The notes below the pieces were generated by a model. The model had not been told where the DNA came from, ran no database searches, and worked only from the letters and a program-made list of their open reading frames with translations. Positions 1 through 10,253 of a stretch of DNA of 64,000 nt are shown piece by piece; positions within the stretch are counted from its first letter, which is position 1; the number at the start of each line of letters is the position of its first letter. Origin of the DNA: Kingdonia uniflora (taxonomy: Eukaryota > Streptophyta > Magnoliopsida > Ranunculales > Circaeasteraceae). The translations under genes and the position numbers were made by a program. The stretch spans positions 538,136 to 602,135 of the forward strand of contig JACGCM010001929.1 in assembly GCA_014058105.1 (NCBI GenBank). Direction: 5' to 3'.

Positions 1-155
1 CTTCTGCATTATTACTTTTGAGGTGCTCATTTCTGTTTGTCGAACCATGTGTATTATTTTTGTTATGGATAATCGTGACAGTTGTCCATATCTATCCATG
101 AGTATATCTATCCTTATATCTATGTTATGTGATAAGATCTAAGTTTATGCTTATC

Positions 156-163
156 TATAAATA
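156..163 (+). promoter_or_regulatory. TATA box of small antisense gene in D
   Basis: TATAAATA in the context TCTATAAATAGAGATG, 43 nt before the ATG at 199. The equivalent gene of element A has TATAAATA 44 nt before its ATG, so box and spacing are conserved between two diverged copies. Confidence 0.6.
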
Positions 164-198
164 GAGATGGGTGTTGATAAAAGTTTCTAATAGTGAGC

Positions 199-495
199 AT
201 GGTGAGAACTCGTTCGCAGAGGGCTCGTTATGCGACAGAAGGGCGATTGGCGATAAAGATTATTGAAGTACGTGAACGGATATTCGGAATAATCTATTAT
301 GATACTGAGATACCTATTTCTATTTTGCAGGTCAAAGGTTTGAATTCTATTGAGAAGGAAATCGAAGTGGATCAACACTTCTAGTGTAATGTCTTTTGTG
401 ATATGATTGTCGAGCCTAAAGCTTGGAAGATTGCTATTAAGGAGATTACTCTTGATGAGATAGCCGAGGAGGACAGGAAGATCCTTGGGGGGTGA
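199..495 (+). pseudogene. Small accessory gene 1 of element D (MVRTRSQ family, unknown function)
   Basis: The ORF starts MVRTRSQRARYATEG. One in-frame stop (382-384) interrupts it, and the frame then continues to 493-495, giving about 98 codons. The - strand copy in B starting at 50043 aligns along most of its length: MVRARSQ start, then LAIK, ERIFG/ERLFG, PISILQV/PISVLQV, EIEVD. The ATG at 199 was chosen because it matches that copy and lies 43 nt after a TATA box. The basic start followed by an acidic, mixed-charge body has no family that I recognise. Function unknown. Confidence 0.5.
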
Positions 496-1052
496 AGTTA
501 TCAGATGTGGTGCTTTGGGGTACCTCGGTTATTTTAAATGTAACTATTTTTAGAAGTTCGATATATTTGGAGGTCGATTTGGTTTGAATATGTGAAATAA
601 GGGATTAATATTCTCAGTTGGATTTTGCTTAATCTTCTCCTAAAATGTTGTATAATATGGTAAAATAATTTGAATTTTGAAATTTAGTTTTCATTGGTAT
701 ATCCATCTATTTTTAATAAATAATTTGAGGCTACTTCTCTTAGGATTGTTAGATGTGCAGATTAATTTCGAGGTCTATTAAAGGGATACGTCAACCAGTT
801 TGTTTTTTTGTGTAGTGGGGAGAACGAGATAGATAGGATCGTCATTATGGAGAGGAAGTCTAAAGGGTGGATGAGTAGGAGAGAGAGAGATTTGTTCTAT
901 TCTAAGTATTTTAGTAGGAGTAATGATGAAAGAGGTGGGAGTACCAAAATATATGAGTTGGCTGACAGTAGGAGGAGAAAAGGCGTCTCGGTTGAGAAAC
1001 TGAAGGCGGTTAACATGTGTTACCATAACTATCAACAATTACTGAGGCAAAG

Positions 1053-1060
1053 TATAAATA
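1053..1060 (+). promoter_or_regulatory. TATA box of accessory gene 2 in D
   Basis: TATAAATA in AAAGTATAAATATTTACC, between gene 1 and the main ATG of gene 2 at 1649. Element A has a matching box at 9269-9276 in the same relative place. The roughly 590 bases to the ATG would be a leader, perhaps with an intron. Confidence 0.45.
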
Positions 1061-1648
1061 TTTACCCTCTGTCTTCTTCCAAAGGTTTTATCAAAGCAGA
1101 GAGATTTTTAGCTAGAGAGAAAGAAAGAAGCTTTTGCATCTCGAAGGAAAGGGAAAGAGACTATGGATTTGGTTGAAGGGAGTTTACCAAATTGTATAAA
1201 CCTCCATTGGGGCATTTGGTAAAGAAGGAATTTGTTGTTGTTTCTGGCTCGTGCTCTGGTATAGGAGGTTAGTTTTTTTGTAGCTCTTGATTTTGAATTT
1301 CTTCATTACTGTCAATACATTATTGGTTAGGAAAGGTGAGTTTGAATTTTTCAGTGAATGTTGTTTGTTTTCCCACCATTTTCATATTTAAAATTGAACA
1401 AAAATCTCTTTTACTGTATACCAAAATTAGTTATTCTATTTTTAATTGGAGTTTGAGAAATTTAGGTGTTCACAAATATTAGTAATAATATATATATTTG
1501 GGATATTTTAGTGAATTCGATTATCTGGCTGAAATAAAATTAAATAAATATTAAAATTTGATTTAGTATCTAGGCCTTAATGTAGGTGTAAATACGTGAT
1601 AAAGTCTTAATAAGTAGGATACCTTATGCTTCGAACTCTTCATTCGAG

Positions 1649-4226
1649 ATGGATCTTTTTACGTCTGTCCGAAGCTGAGACGAGGATAGTTTAGATATTG
1701 GAGCGGGGAACTCAGTTAGCTGAGGTCGTTTTGATAATGAGGAAGATGTGAGGGTAGGGGAAGATATGGGTGATGAGGTCATTTTACTTGGGATTTTTTG
1801 TAGCTATCTTGAGGGGGCTGATATTATGAAGGAGTTTTGTAAATATAAAGGTAGCTTGAAGGGTGTATGGGGCAGTTTAGTCGAGCATGAGGGAAAAATG
1901 TACAAATAATATTATGAAGAGGAGGGTAAGAACTCATTCTACTTTCTCCCTGATTTAGAAATCGAGAGGGTTGCTAGGGGAATTCCAGAGCAGATTTTGT
2001 TCGAGTATTTCAATGGTGTTGAGTCCGATAATGTAGAGGAGGGGTTTCTATGTTATCTGGCTCAGTTTGACTATGGTTTGGGATGCCTTTAAGCAATTTT
2101 ACTAAAGGTATCCTGAACTGTATTAAAGCTTGCCCTGCCAAGCTAAACGGAAATGTATACGAAGTGATAAGTGTTTGTAAAGGGCTTAGCCCAAAGTGGA
2201 TAAAGGAGGGTGTGGAGAGGATATTGTTTGTTGAAGATATTATCAAGTATTATAAAGTTAAGTATTTTAGCGCCACAAGAGGTGCTAATTTTTCCACTAT
2301 GTACCCTCGACCTCAATTCTTCGACTTGGATTCTGCTAGTAAGTTGTGGGATGATAATCTAATTTTGGTTAAAGATGAATGTACAAAGATAGCTGATGAG
2401 GATGATCTGAATCTATCATATAGGTCATTTAAGGAACATAAGTAGATATACTATCTCGAATTATTTTATGATATCCTGTTATATTTTTTATATTGTATTT
2501 ATTGTCGTTGACAGATCTTCAATGTAACGTCGCTAAAGAAGATTCTTTAATCGATGTAGTTGCTTGAGAAGGTACAAAATTTCAAGGTGTCTTGGACGAG
2601 CTTGGTATAAGCAGGCACAAGAGGGTAAACATCAAATTACTCAAGGTTCAGAAAGCCCAAGTGAAGATGACTGATATTGGAAAAGGTGGGTCATCCTATG
2701 CGGCTTTGCCTCCTGTACTACACACTTCTGTGGACTCTAGTATTTATGTATCGAAGGTTGCAAAAGCCCAAGCTCTTGCTCTTCAGCCTCGTTCATCAGT
2801 GCGTAGTTCGGTCATTTCAGGCCGAAGAAGGATCGGGAAGAAAAACCCGAAGAACACCCTCTCCGATTCTATTATTAGAGATGGTGAAGAGACAGAGAGT
2901 GCTTTAAAGAAGAAGAGGTTAGCTGATATTCCTCATGTACCCGCTGAGGTCACCATGAAGCTTCCTTTTGTAGTGATTGGGACAAATGATGATATGTTAG
3001 CCCTTGAAAATAGCTTTAAGACCTTGTTGTTTATGATCTTTTTGAAGTTAAGTCTGCGGTAGAAGTCTAGCTGCAGAGGGTAAGTTGAGACACCTTGACT
3101 ATTTTCTTGTGTGCGGCCTTTTGTGTGTATACTTATGATTTGTCTATTCAGGTTTTGTACATTTTGAAGGGCATGGTTCTCGGAATCGGGGACGGTAATG
3201 ATTTGTTGTATGAGAGGTAGACTTCTTTGAAGAAGCGGACGACCGAGCTGGAGAAGGAGTTAGCAAATGAGCGAGTCAAGCTGGTGGAGGCGAGAGTAAG
3301 CTTAGAGATTGCAAGCTTGCAAGTATCTTTCCAGGTAAATGTAGACAATCTCGAGAGAGAGTCCACGTATATAATCAATGAAGTGAGCGCTATCCGTGAT
3401 GACCTTACTCAGCGTCTTAAGGAGGATGGCTATTCGAATCTCGATATCATGGCCATTGCGGAAGGGTGATCTGCTGAGGAAGATGATGAGGTTGTTGCAG
3501 CTCTATCTCTAGCTCAAGAGACTGTTTCTGGCCTGGATATGTATGGTCCTCCCGAGCAAACCCAAGCTCGTGAGGCAAATAACCAAAATAAGGTATATTA
3601 ATCTCTTTGTTTGATATAAAAAAACTTTTGGAAGATAGTTATTTGTGTTCGTGGTCGATTGTAAACTAATGGTTTGGTTTAATGAATTTATTGAGGTTTT
3701 CCTTGATTTGATATGAGAATTTTAATTGTAGGATACTATTGAACTGAGAATGGTTATTGACAATTTGAGGAAAGTGCTAGCTAGGAAGAAAAACTTATCA
3801 ACTGCAGCAGCTCATGTTACTGCACGGATTGAGTGTCTGGTAAGAGAATACAAAGCTCTTAGTGATGCACATTGGAAAATTTTATGTGAGGCACGGCTCG
3901 GTTGGGCTAGAGTGAAAATAGAATGGGATGAAGTAGATAGGAAAAGTGGGAGTAGGTATACTAAAATTCAACCTTTTTTACCTGGTGGTATTAGGGAGAG
4001 CACTCTTGATGTTACTAAGGACCTTATGATGTTAACTCTATTTCTTGAGGCTGAAATAGATAGTGAGAGGGGACTAAAGGAAGCTCACCTTAGAGTTTTA
4101 GAAGAAAATGACTTGCACCCTGAGCCTACTACTAATGAATGCCTGACGACTAAAGTTAGGAACATGCACAGTTTGAAAGCTAAGGATGTCTAAGCTCGTA
4201 CTGGTGTTTCAATGATTTATTTATGA
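1649..4226 (+). pseudogene. Accessory gene 2 of element D, PF04195-like ('putative gypsy type transposon') plus coiled coil
   Basis: The ATG at 1649 (GAGATGGATC) aligns with the B copy (ATG at 48545). The N-terminal part is acidic. A middle domain at about 2080-2440 includes PLSNFTKGIL, LNGNVYEVISVC and YPRPQFFDL, the pattern of the PF04195 family found in Tat/Grande-type elements. The C-terminal half (3150-4190) is charged and helical, probably coiled coil. Likely introns, judged against B: about 2437-2514 (donor decayed from GT to AT), 3080-3151 and 3592-3731. Several stops interrupt the frame; the one at 4191-4193 is a TCA-to-TAA change compared with B, after which the frame runs to 4226. 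It reads opposite to the element's pol. Function unknown. Confidence 0.55.
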
Positions 4227-4708
4227 TCATGTCATTACAATTGTATTTATGTAGAACGTTTCTATGTAGGAACTGCTATGTATGAGGAATATATTCTATA
4301 ATGTGATGAGGAATGTTATGAGGTATCGATCTTTGTTGTAGTGTGAGTTAAAAGTTGTTAAGATTTTTTTACAATCCCTTACTAATCTTAGCCGGTGGCT
4401 TGAGGTCGATTTAAAATATTGTTATACTGCTTTGGAAAATGTAACTGATCTTAATATTAAATTCAAGGTAGACTTGGTCAATTCTCAAGCTACTGTGAAG
4501 AAATTGACCAACCTATAATTAAACTTGAGGTCGATTTGATAAATGAGAAAGTGTAAAAGGAAATCTAAGAAGCTCGCTAGAGAAGACCTTAAATCTTCTA
4601 AGGGATAATTATTCACGGTTGGTAGAACTGTCCATATCGAATAGGGACAAACTTTTATTAGGTAATTGTCAAGAAAGGTAGTTGGTGGCGGTTATAGCAG
4701 TTTTTAGA

Positions 4709-4710
<2 letters not shown>
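4227..4710 (+). other. Decayed 3' extension of accessory gene 2 in D
   Basis: No open frame, but the nucleotides match the complement of 45340-45850 in B (shared stretches around CATATCGAATAGGGA and GGCGGTTATAGCA). In B this segment leads to a last piece at 42026-42216, so it is probably a further coiled-coil exon rather than plain 3' UTR. Confidence 0.4.

Positions 4711-4743
<33 letters not shown>
4711..4743. repeat. (AT)n microsatellite
   Basis: About 33 bases of uninterrupted AT dinucleotides, at the point where homology between D and B stops. Confidence 0.95.
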
Positions 4744-4747
<4 letters not shown>

Positions 4748-5558
4748 CTCTCTCTTATGTTCAGGAGTCGGTGAGTCACCCCAAACCCAGTTCAGGTGAG
4801 ACCCATCCGAACTTGTTCCTAACAAAAAGAAGAAAATGGGAAACGGAGATTAAACATACCTGATACGAGAAAATCTCGGTTCCAAATACCCTGCTCAAAA
4901 GTATGGGTATCAGAAAATAGTAACGGCAAGCGGGGGTCAAATTCACGAGGGAGTTAACATATTAAAAATTAATTATATCGATCTAACTAATAACGATTAT
5001 TTAATTAGTTTTTGGAAAAGGGTTTTGAACTAAAAATCAAATCTAAATTACTAATTTGGTAAAATTATTGAGAAAGAGACTTAGGCTTCGGATCACCTCC
5101 GACTTAGTTTATACTCAAATGATATAAAAATTGTAGCCTTTATCCGCGCGTAATAGCCATAGCTAGGTCTATCATGGTCAAAGATCTAGGGTTTATGGTT
5201 AAAACCCTAGGTAAGAAATTCGTTGTTCATGGACAATCAGATCTAGGGTTTATAAATTCATTTCCATGGCTAGATGGAGAATATCAACCACCCTAGTAAT
5301 CTAAAATTCTTTGAGCTTGAAATAACCAAATATAGCTAATTCAACATCTTCCTCATATCCATAGAAACTTAGAATTATCATGACTAGATGAACTCTTCAT
5401 AACTATAAATCAGATAATTGAAGATTAATTCTAGTTCTAAACTACTATTAACTTATAAAATTAGCCCACTTCATCGGAGGGTGGATCCTTAGCCTACGCT
5501 AAGGATACTAGCTCTCCATTAATTGTGTTAATCACAACTTAAGTTAAAAGCATAAAAT

Positions 5559-5560
<2 letters not shown>

Positions 5561-5615
<55 letters not shown>
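5561..5615. repeat. (AG)n microsatellite inside the solo LTR
   Basis: About 55 bases of AG dinucleotides. The sister LTR at 60178-61291 has only a short interrupted purine run (near 60865-60885), so the array expanded in this copy after insertion. Confidence 0.95.
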
Positions 5616-5618
<3 letters not shown>

Positions 5619-5680
5619 ATTGAAAAAACTAAGATTTATTAACTCTAATCTGAGATGAAAAATACATTGAATGGATCTCC

Positions 5681-5688
5681 TATTTATA
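5681..5688 (-). promoter_or_regulatory. TATA box of solo LTR promoter
   Basis: TATAAATA on the - strand (CTTATAAATAGGAG), within the LTR and in the orientation of the Athila-type element. The sister LTR has lost the exact box. Confidence 0.45.
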
Positions 5689-6052
5689 AGAGATAGGAGA
5701 GACTTGTTTACATTTTTGAAACCATATCTCTGAGTAGAGATAAATTCTATCTCTATCTTCTATCTAGATAAATCTTCCCAAGCTACTCTTTGAAGGGTCC
5801 TTCATCATCTTTATTCTTTGGAGTAAATCTATAAGTACATTGAATGTAGAGATCTTGGTTGGGCATGAGAGATTGATGGAGATGCTTTTTCTCTTTGTAC
5901 CTTCAATTAGATGTCTTCTTCTACTTATTAGCTCTAGCAGTTATACATGTCTAAAAAAATAAGGAAATTCTAATAACATTAGAAAATAATAAATCAAGAC
6001 CTATAAAATGATACTTTTAGCGTATTAATCTTACGTATTTATATTTCTATCA

Positions 6053-6847
6053 ATACAATTATTTCTTAAAAGCAAGGAAGCTCTGATAAAATGTAAAAGA
6101 GTCAAAATGCAAAAGAATGAGATGCTTGCTAACTCCTAAACATACTGTAAGAGTAAGAACACCTTTCTTTACCTAATTTCAAAAGTTGCAGTCTGCTAAT
6201 ATCCTCATGTTTAAAAATCGCAATATGTAAAAGAAGAAATAATGAAACCCCAGTAACAAATATTAATACATGTTTTTATAGTTAAGCTAGTTTTTTGTTA
6301 GCATACAACCCTAAACTGACATATGCAATTGGAAATTATCAATAGAAAATAAAATCACATAGGAGCATGCTAAATTGAGCAAAATATAGTAGATAAAATA
6401 TATAAAATATGATTGACAGATACACAATGAAAATGGTAATTAACTAAACTAAGCAGGTTGTAAAATTTAAATTTGAAGTTTTAAGAAACAAAAAGTTTTG
6501 GTAACTTGATTGACTGGTGCAATTGAGCGAATCCAAATTGTCATATCCATTTTTGCGTTCATAAAAAGAGATGGAGGGAATCTTACTATAAAAGAAGTAA
6601 TAAATCTCTCATACAGCTTTATCTTCATTAATATCAAAGGAATAACACTCTTAAGGGTCTCTCTGTAGTAAGCTCCATTATCTTCTCATCTATAGATGCC
6701 TTTCAAGGTTTATCTCTTGCAAAATCAAAATTCGAACTCAGGAAACTGAATACTGCTGTTCCAACTTTTAATAATATTTTAATGGCATCTTTGATGTACG
6801 CTATGAAGGCACCCACATCTCTTCTTGGGGATCTAGCGCAACTAACT
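6053..6847. other. Unassigned AT-rich sequence between solo LTR and element A
   Basis: This is the left flank of element A's insertion site. It is AT-rich with no convincing gene. A 60-codon - strand frame (6703-6885) runs into the LTR and resembles nothing known to me. The last five bases, TAACT (6843-6847), are the target duplication of element A. Confidence 0.4.
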
Positions 6848-7328
6848 TGTAGTGGCGTGTTTTCCCGAAGGTGAATCTTTGCCAATACTTATTCGTAAAG
6901 AGAAGACAATAAGCTAGATAAAATAAGATTTTGCGTGGAAAACTTAGTAAAGGCTGAGACAAACCACAACCTCGAGGAGGATTCTTATGAATAATCCAGT
7001 AAGATGCTAGTTATTATACGTTTTGAGTGATGTTGGGTTTAGGAAGTAAGAATAGTAAAAGATTGCGGTCCTGTAGTATCTATTCTATGCCTGTATTTAT
7101 AGTCATAGATGCAGTTTTACAAAAAGAAAGAAATAGTATCTTATTCTGGGGGAATAGACAAACTTTACGGATCTCTAACAGTTCTTTCTTGACCAGGCTT
7201 CAACGACTACTTTTAGCAAGTCGAGGACTTATAGTAACTTCTAGATTGATGGCCTTCGATCAAGTATGATTATCTTCGAGTACACTCTACTGCTTACTCT
7301 TGTCAAATCTGGGGAATATACTACTACA
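6848..7328 (-). repeat. 3' LTR of element A
   Basis: 481 bp, TGTAGTGGCG...TACTACA on +. Its partner is 27859-28339, of equal length. On - it starts TGTAGTAGTA directly after a polypurine tract. TATAAATA on - (complement of 7094-7101) is the LTR promoter box. Confidence 0.9.
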
Positions 7329-7340
7329 ATTTCCCCATTC
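7329..7340 (-). promoter_or_regulatory. Polypurine tract of element A
   Basis: GAATGGGGAAAT on - directly before the 3' LTR start TGTAGTAG. This is the expected site and composition of the plus-strand DNA primer of an LTR retrotransposon. Confidence 0.75.
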
Positions 7341-8370
7341 TCGATAAAAGCACTTATGGTTGTGTCCAGAAGAAGTTAGAAGCTGAAGAGGTTGCCGAAT
7401 GGGAAGATAAGTTGCCTGTGTTATTTTTGAGGTCAAAGAAACTCTATATAGTCAAGTAATTTCCGTGGCGCAATTAATACGTTACAATGAATCTGGTAGA
7501 GTTACATTGGGTATAAATATGGGGTTATTGAGGGTAGAATGATGGTGTTTGTAGATGTATGCTTCCCCAAGTATGATCTAAAACCGTATCTGAAGTGGAT
7601 TACGGTGAACAGTCTGAGGAAAAGATCTGGCAAAAACTGATCAATAAGAATTTTTCATGTAATCGTATCATGGCGTTGGGTTGGGATAGAGGTCAAGCGA
7701 GAGAGGATGCATATCTGTTGGAAACAATTGTGTCATCATGCGGTGTTGAAGGTAATTGAGTGTGTCAGTTTGGGGGAGAAAGGGTAACTATTTGTGTTGA
7801 TGATAAAGATTTGAAGCTCAGATGGGCGTCTAAGGATCTTGCCGAATGTGGAAGGCTTATTATAATTTTTTGCTGCCTTCATCTGGGGAAGTAGCCTTTT
7901 AGAAGTTTAGTGACTTGAGATTCATTGAGGTTCTTAGCGCCGAAAAGAGGCTTTAATGTCCAATTCTAGTGAAAAGAAAATACAGAGCAATCAGTCCTAT
8001 AAGTTGAATATAAAAATAGATGTAGTTTGATGTAATGTAATCGAAGGATGTAGTTCCGGATGTTATATAAAACAAAATCGAAGGAGAAAGTTGTCGAATA
8101 TGAATTGTAAATTTATTCATAATAATAAATAAAGTTAATATCTTCGATATGCTATTCATGTGTAATTTGATTATCAACTGAGTTTTTTATTTATTTAAAT
8201 AATCGAAGGTAAAATGTCAAATGTGTATGCACATAAAATGTTTATGGGTTGGCATAACATCTCAATTGTAGTTGACTGAGTGGGTCCCAGAACAGATTTC
8301 GTGGTTGAGTGATTTGATTTTTAAATTGTAGAGTTCCAAGACAGAGTAAATGCAGGTGAGTTGAGCCATG
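7341..8370 (+). other. Region between the 3' LTR and accessory gene 1 of A, with a decayed + strand reading frame
   Basis: Fragments of open frame persist on +, for example one containing KKLEAEEVAEWEDKLP (about 7370-7420) and a stretch around 7625-7840 with ALGWDRGQAREDAYLLE and DDKDLKLRWASKDL. This may be a leading exon or a third accessory ORF of the antisense cassette. No family recognised, and the frame is broken several times. Confidence 0.25.
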
Positions 8371-8381
8371 ACTGGAGGGGG

Positions 8382-8389
8382 TATAAATA
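8382..8389 (+). promoter_or_regulatory. TATA box of small antisense gene in A
   Basis: TATAAATA within GGGGGTATAAATAAGTC, 44 nt before the ATG at 8426. The corresponding spacing in element D is 43 nt. Confidence 0.65.
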
Positions 8390-8425
8390 AGTCTTGTTGC
8401 TGCAGATGTGAGGCATTAATGCAAG

Positions 8426-8662
8426 ATGGCGAAGACGAGAGCTCAGGCCCGTGATGGTGTGCTCAGACATATTCAAGCGATGTACTGGGTGCTGTATACT
8501 CGATATTTTGGAACTCGGAACTGTGATATGCATATGGAAGATCTGGATGAGCTTGATTATGAAGGGATGAGCGAGGCAGAAGTGAAGGATGCTGAGGAGA
8601 ACTTTGAATTTTATGTCAAATTACAGTTTTGGGGTCCTCTTGAACAATGTGGTGGTATGTAG
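8426..8662 (+). CDS. Small accessory gene 1 of element A (MAKTRAQ family, unknown function)
   Basis: An uninterrupted 78-codon ORF starting MAKTRAQARDGVLRH, with an acidic middle (DELDYEGMSEAEVKDAEE). It holds the same place as the MVRTRSQ ORFs of D (199) and B (50043): first gene of the antisense cassette, with the same basic start. Beyond the start, similarity is weak and the acidic stretch is best matched. The frame continues past the stop with TRVILLAKREDEAAARGL, so the ancestral protein was probably about 100 residues. It is preceded by a TATA box. No known domain is recognised. It is the best preserved member in the window. Confidence 0.5.
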   Translation: MAKTRAQARDGVLRHIQAMYWVLYTRYFGTRNCDMHMEDLDELDYEGMSEAEVKDAEENFEFYVKLQFWGPLEQCGGM

Positions 8663-9268
8663 ACTCGTGTAATATTGTTGGCAAAGAGGGAAGATGAAGC
8701 TGCAGCTAGGGGTTTATGAAGTTGTAATGTTTAGTAGGAGTAGGCCGTTGCAAGGATTTGTTATGGCCAATGAAATGGAATGAAAATAGTTGTGTAGAAT
8801 ATTTTGTCGATAAAAGTAATTTGTTATTTATTTGTCGAATGGATAATGTACTTGCTAAAATTTGGTAATGGAAAAAAGCTTTAAGAAAGTTTCTAGTAGA
8901 ATGTCAAATATATTGATATTACAGATGTTGTCGAACGTGAACCAAAAAATATAGTAATATGTAGGTAAAGTAGAAGTTGGGGAACTGTCAAGAATAATGA
9001 TTATGGCCAAATGTGTTCCTTTAGGTGATAATATCAAATATAAGGAAGATGATGCTAATCATCTTTGGGACAATATAGGTTGTGCTTTATTGTACGTGAA
9101 TATAGCCGAAGAAGTTTGCTGAGATATGGAAGGATTAGTGTGGGAGTATAAGCATTTATTGGCTCTGAGAAGGTAAAGTATCGAAGAGGCTGGGTAGAGA
9201 AGTAGAAGGCGTTATGTTCGAGGATTTGAACGGTCGCAAAGTAGTACGATGAACAGTCACGTGGGGTC

Positions 9269-9276
9269 TATAAATA
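9269..9276 (+). promoter_or_regulatory. TATA box of accessory gene 2 in A
   Basis: TATAAATA within GGGGTCTATAAATACCTC. The leader that follows (about 9300-10250) contains a short frame ending in AAHKQG just before a possible donor (AAG/GTTAGTG near 9450). A spliced 5' leader is therefore plausible. Confidence 0.5.
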
Positions 9277-10253
9277 CCTCTGAAGTGGACGACTGTTCAC
9301 ACTTTGCAAATACAAAAAAAAAATCTTTAGTGCGATTTGACTTTGTTCGTCGTTGGATTGGTTGTCTACGATTGCGAAGGAGGAGATTAACGTACTGATT
9401 GAAAGAGCTAAGCGAACAAATGAGAGGAATACAGAAGCAGCACATAAACAAGGTTAGTGATTCAGGGTTTGATGCTTGTTTTGCTGTGATTGATTAAGGT
9501 ATAGACGAATAAAATTAAGTAAAATAAATATTCTTGTATGTTGAATTGAATCAAAAGTGAATGATTTATAAAATAATAGTGTTAGGGTTTGATTGAGGAG
9601 TTTTAGGAAATTCTAGTTTGGGTGTGATTTGTTGGGTGCTGAGGTGGAAGAAATAGAGTCGTAGGGGTTTTATGGATAGTTCTGGTGTGGGCGGTACGAG
9701 AAATGGGTGGAGATGAGTAGAGAGGGTGATTGGCTGGTGACGTTGGGGTTACGGCACGATTGCAACGATGAGTGGAGATGTCATTTTGATATTGCTAGAT
9801 TGTCGGGGACGTTATTGTTGTTGGGATTTGGTCAGATTTTATGCCGGAGACGGGGAAGTATCAATTTTTAAATAATGGTATTTTTGAAGGAAAACAGGTG
9901 AAGTGTGTTTGAGAAGCTGTTGAGATTCCTGTAATTCGACAAAAAGTAAATAAAATGAACAAGTTATCAATGTTACATATTAAAAATAGAAAAGAATCGA
10001 GAACTGAGCAAATGTGTTACTTTAATAAAAGATACCAATATGACTTAAATGATATGAACTATATCGAGGACTATGGTAATAAGTATAAATGTAAATGATA
10101 GTAGCAGATAGTAAAGCGAATGATATGTTGGAGAGTTATCTCGACAACGATATCTTTATGAATATATAAACTTATGAACATATATATGTATCACATAGGA
10201 TGCATTCTAATTATGTAAAAATTATAAAATTTGTTGTACAGATTCGATTTAAA

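Larger units (their letters stand above)
1..4742 (-). mobile_element. Partial Tat-type Ty3/gypsy element D (accessory-gene end only)
   Basis: The + strand here carries the same two-gene cassette found antisense to pol in element B (42026-50043 on -): a small MVRTRSQ ORF, then a multi-exon PF04195-like/coiled-coil gene. Homology with B runs from about 199 to about 4710, ending near the AT microsatellite. In A and B this cassette reads toward pol, so D's pol should have lain to the right on the - strand. It is absent: a microsatellite, a short spacer and an unrelated solo LTR follow instead. D is therefore a truncated relic. Its 3' LTR, if present, lies left of the window. Strand is given as that of the missing pol. 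Confidence 0.6.
4861..6052 (-). mobile_element. Solo LTR, Athila-type Ty3/gypsy
   Basis: It begins TGATACGAG and ends CTATCA on +. It matches the LTR at 60178-61291 along its length, including the CTCGGTT start, the AGCGGGGGTC stretch, GATCTAGGGTTTAT and the TACGTATTT end. That LTR belongs to an Athila-type element on -, so this copy is also on -. Flanks are ATACC (4856-4860) and ATACA (6053-6057), 4 of 5 matching, as expected for an aged 5-bp target duplication. No internal region adjoins either side, so it is a solo LTR left by recombination between two LTRs. Confidence 0.8.
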
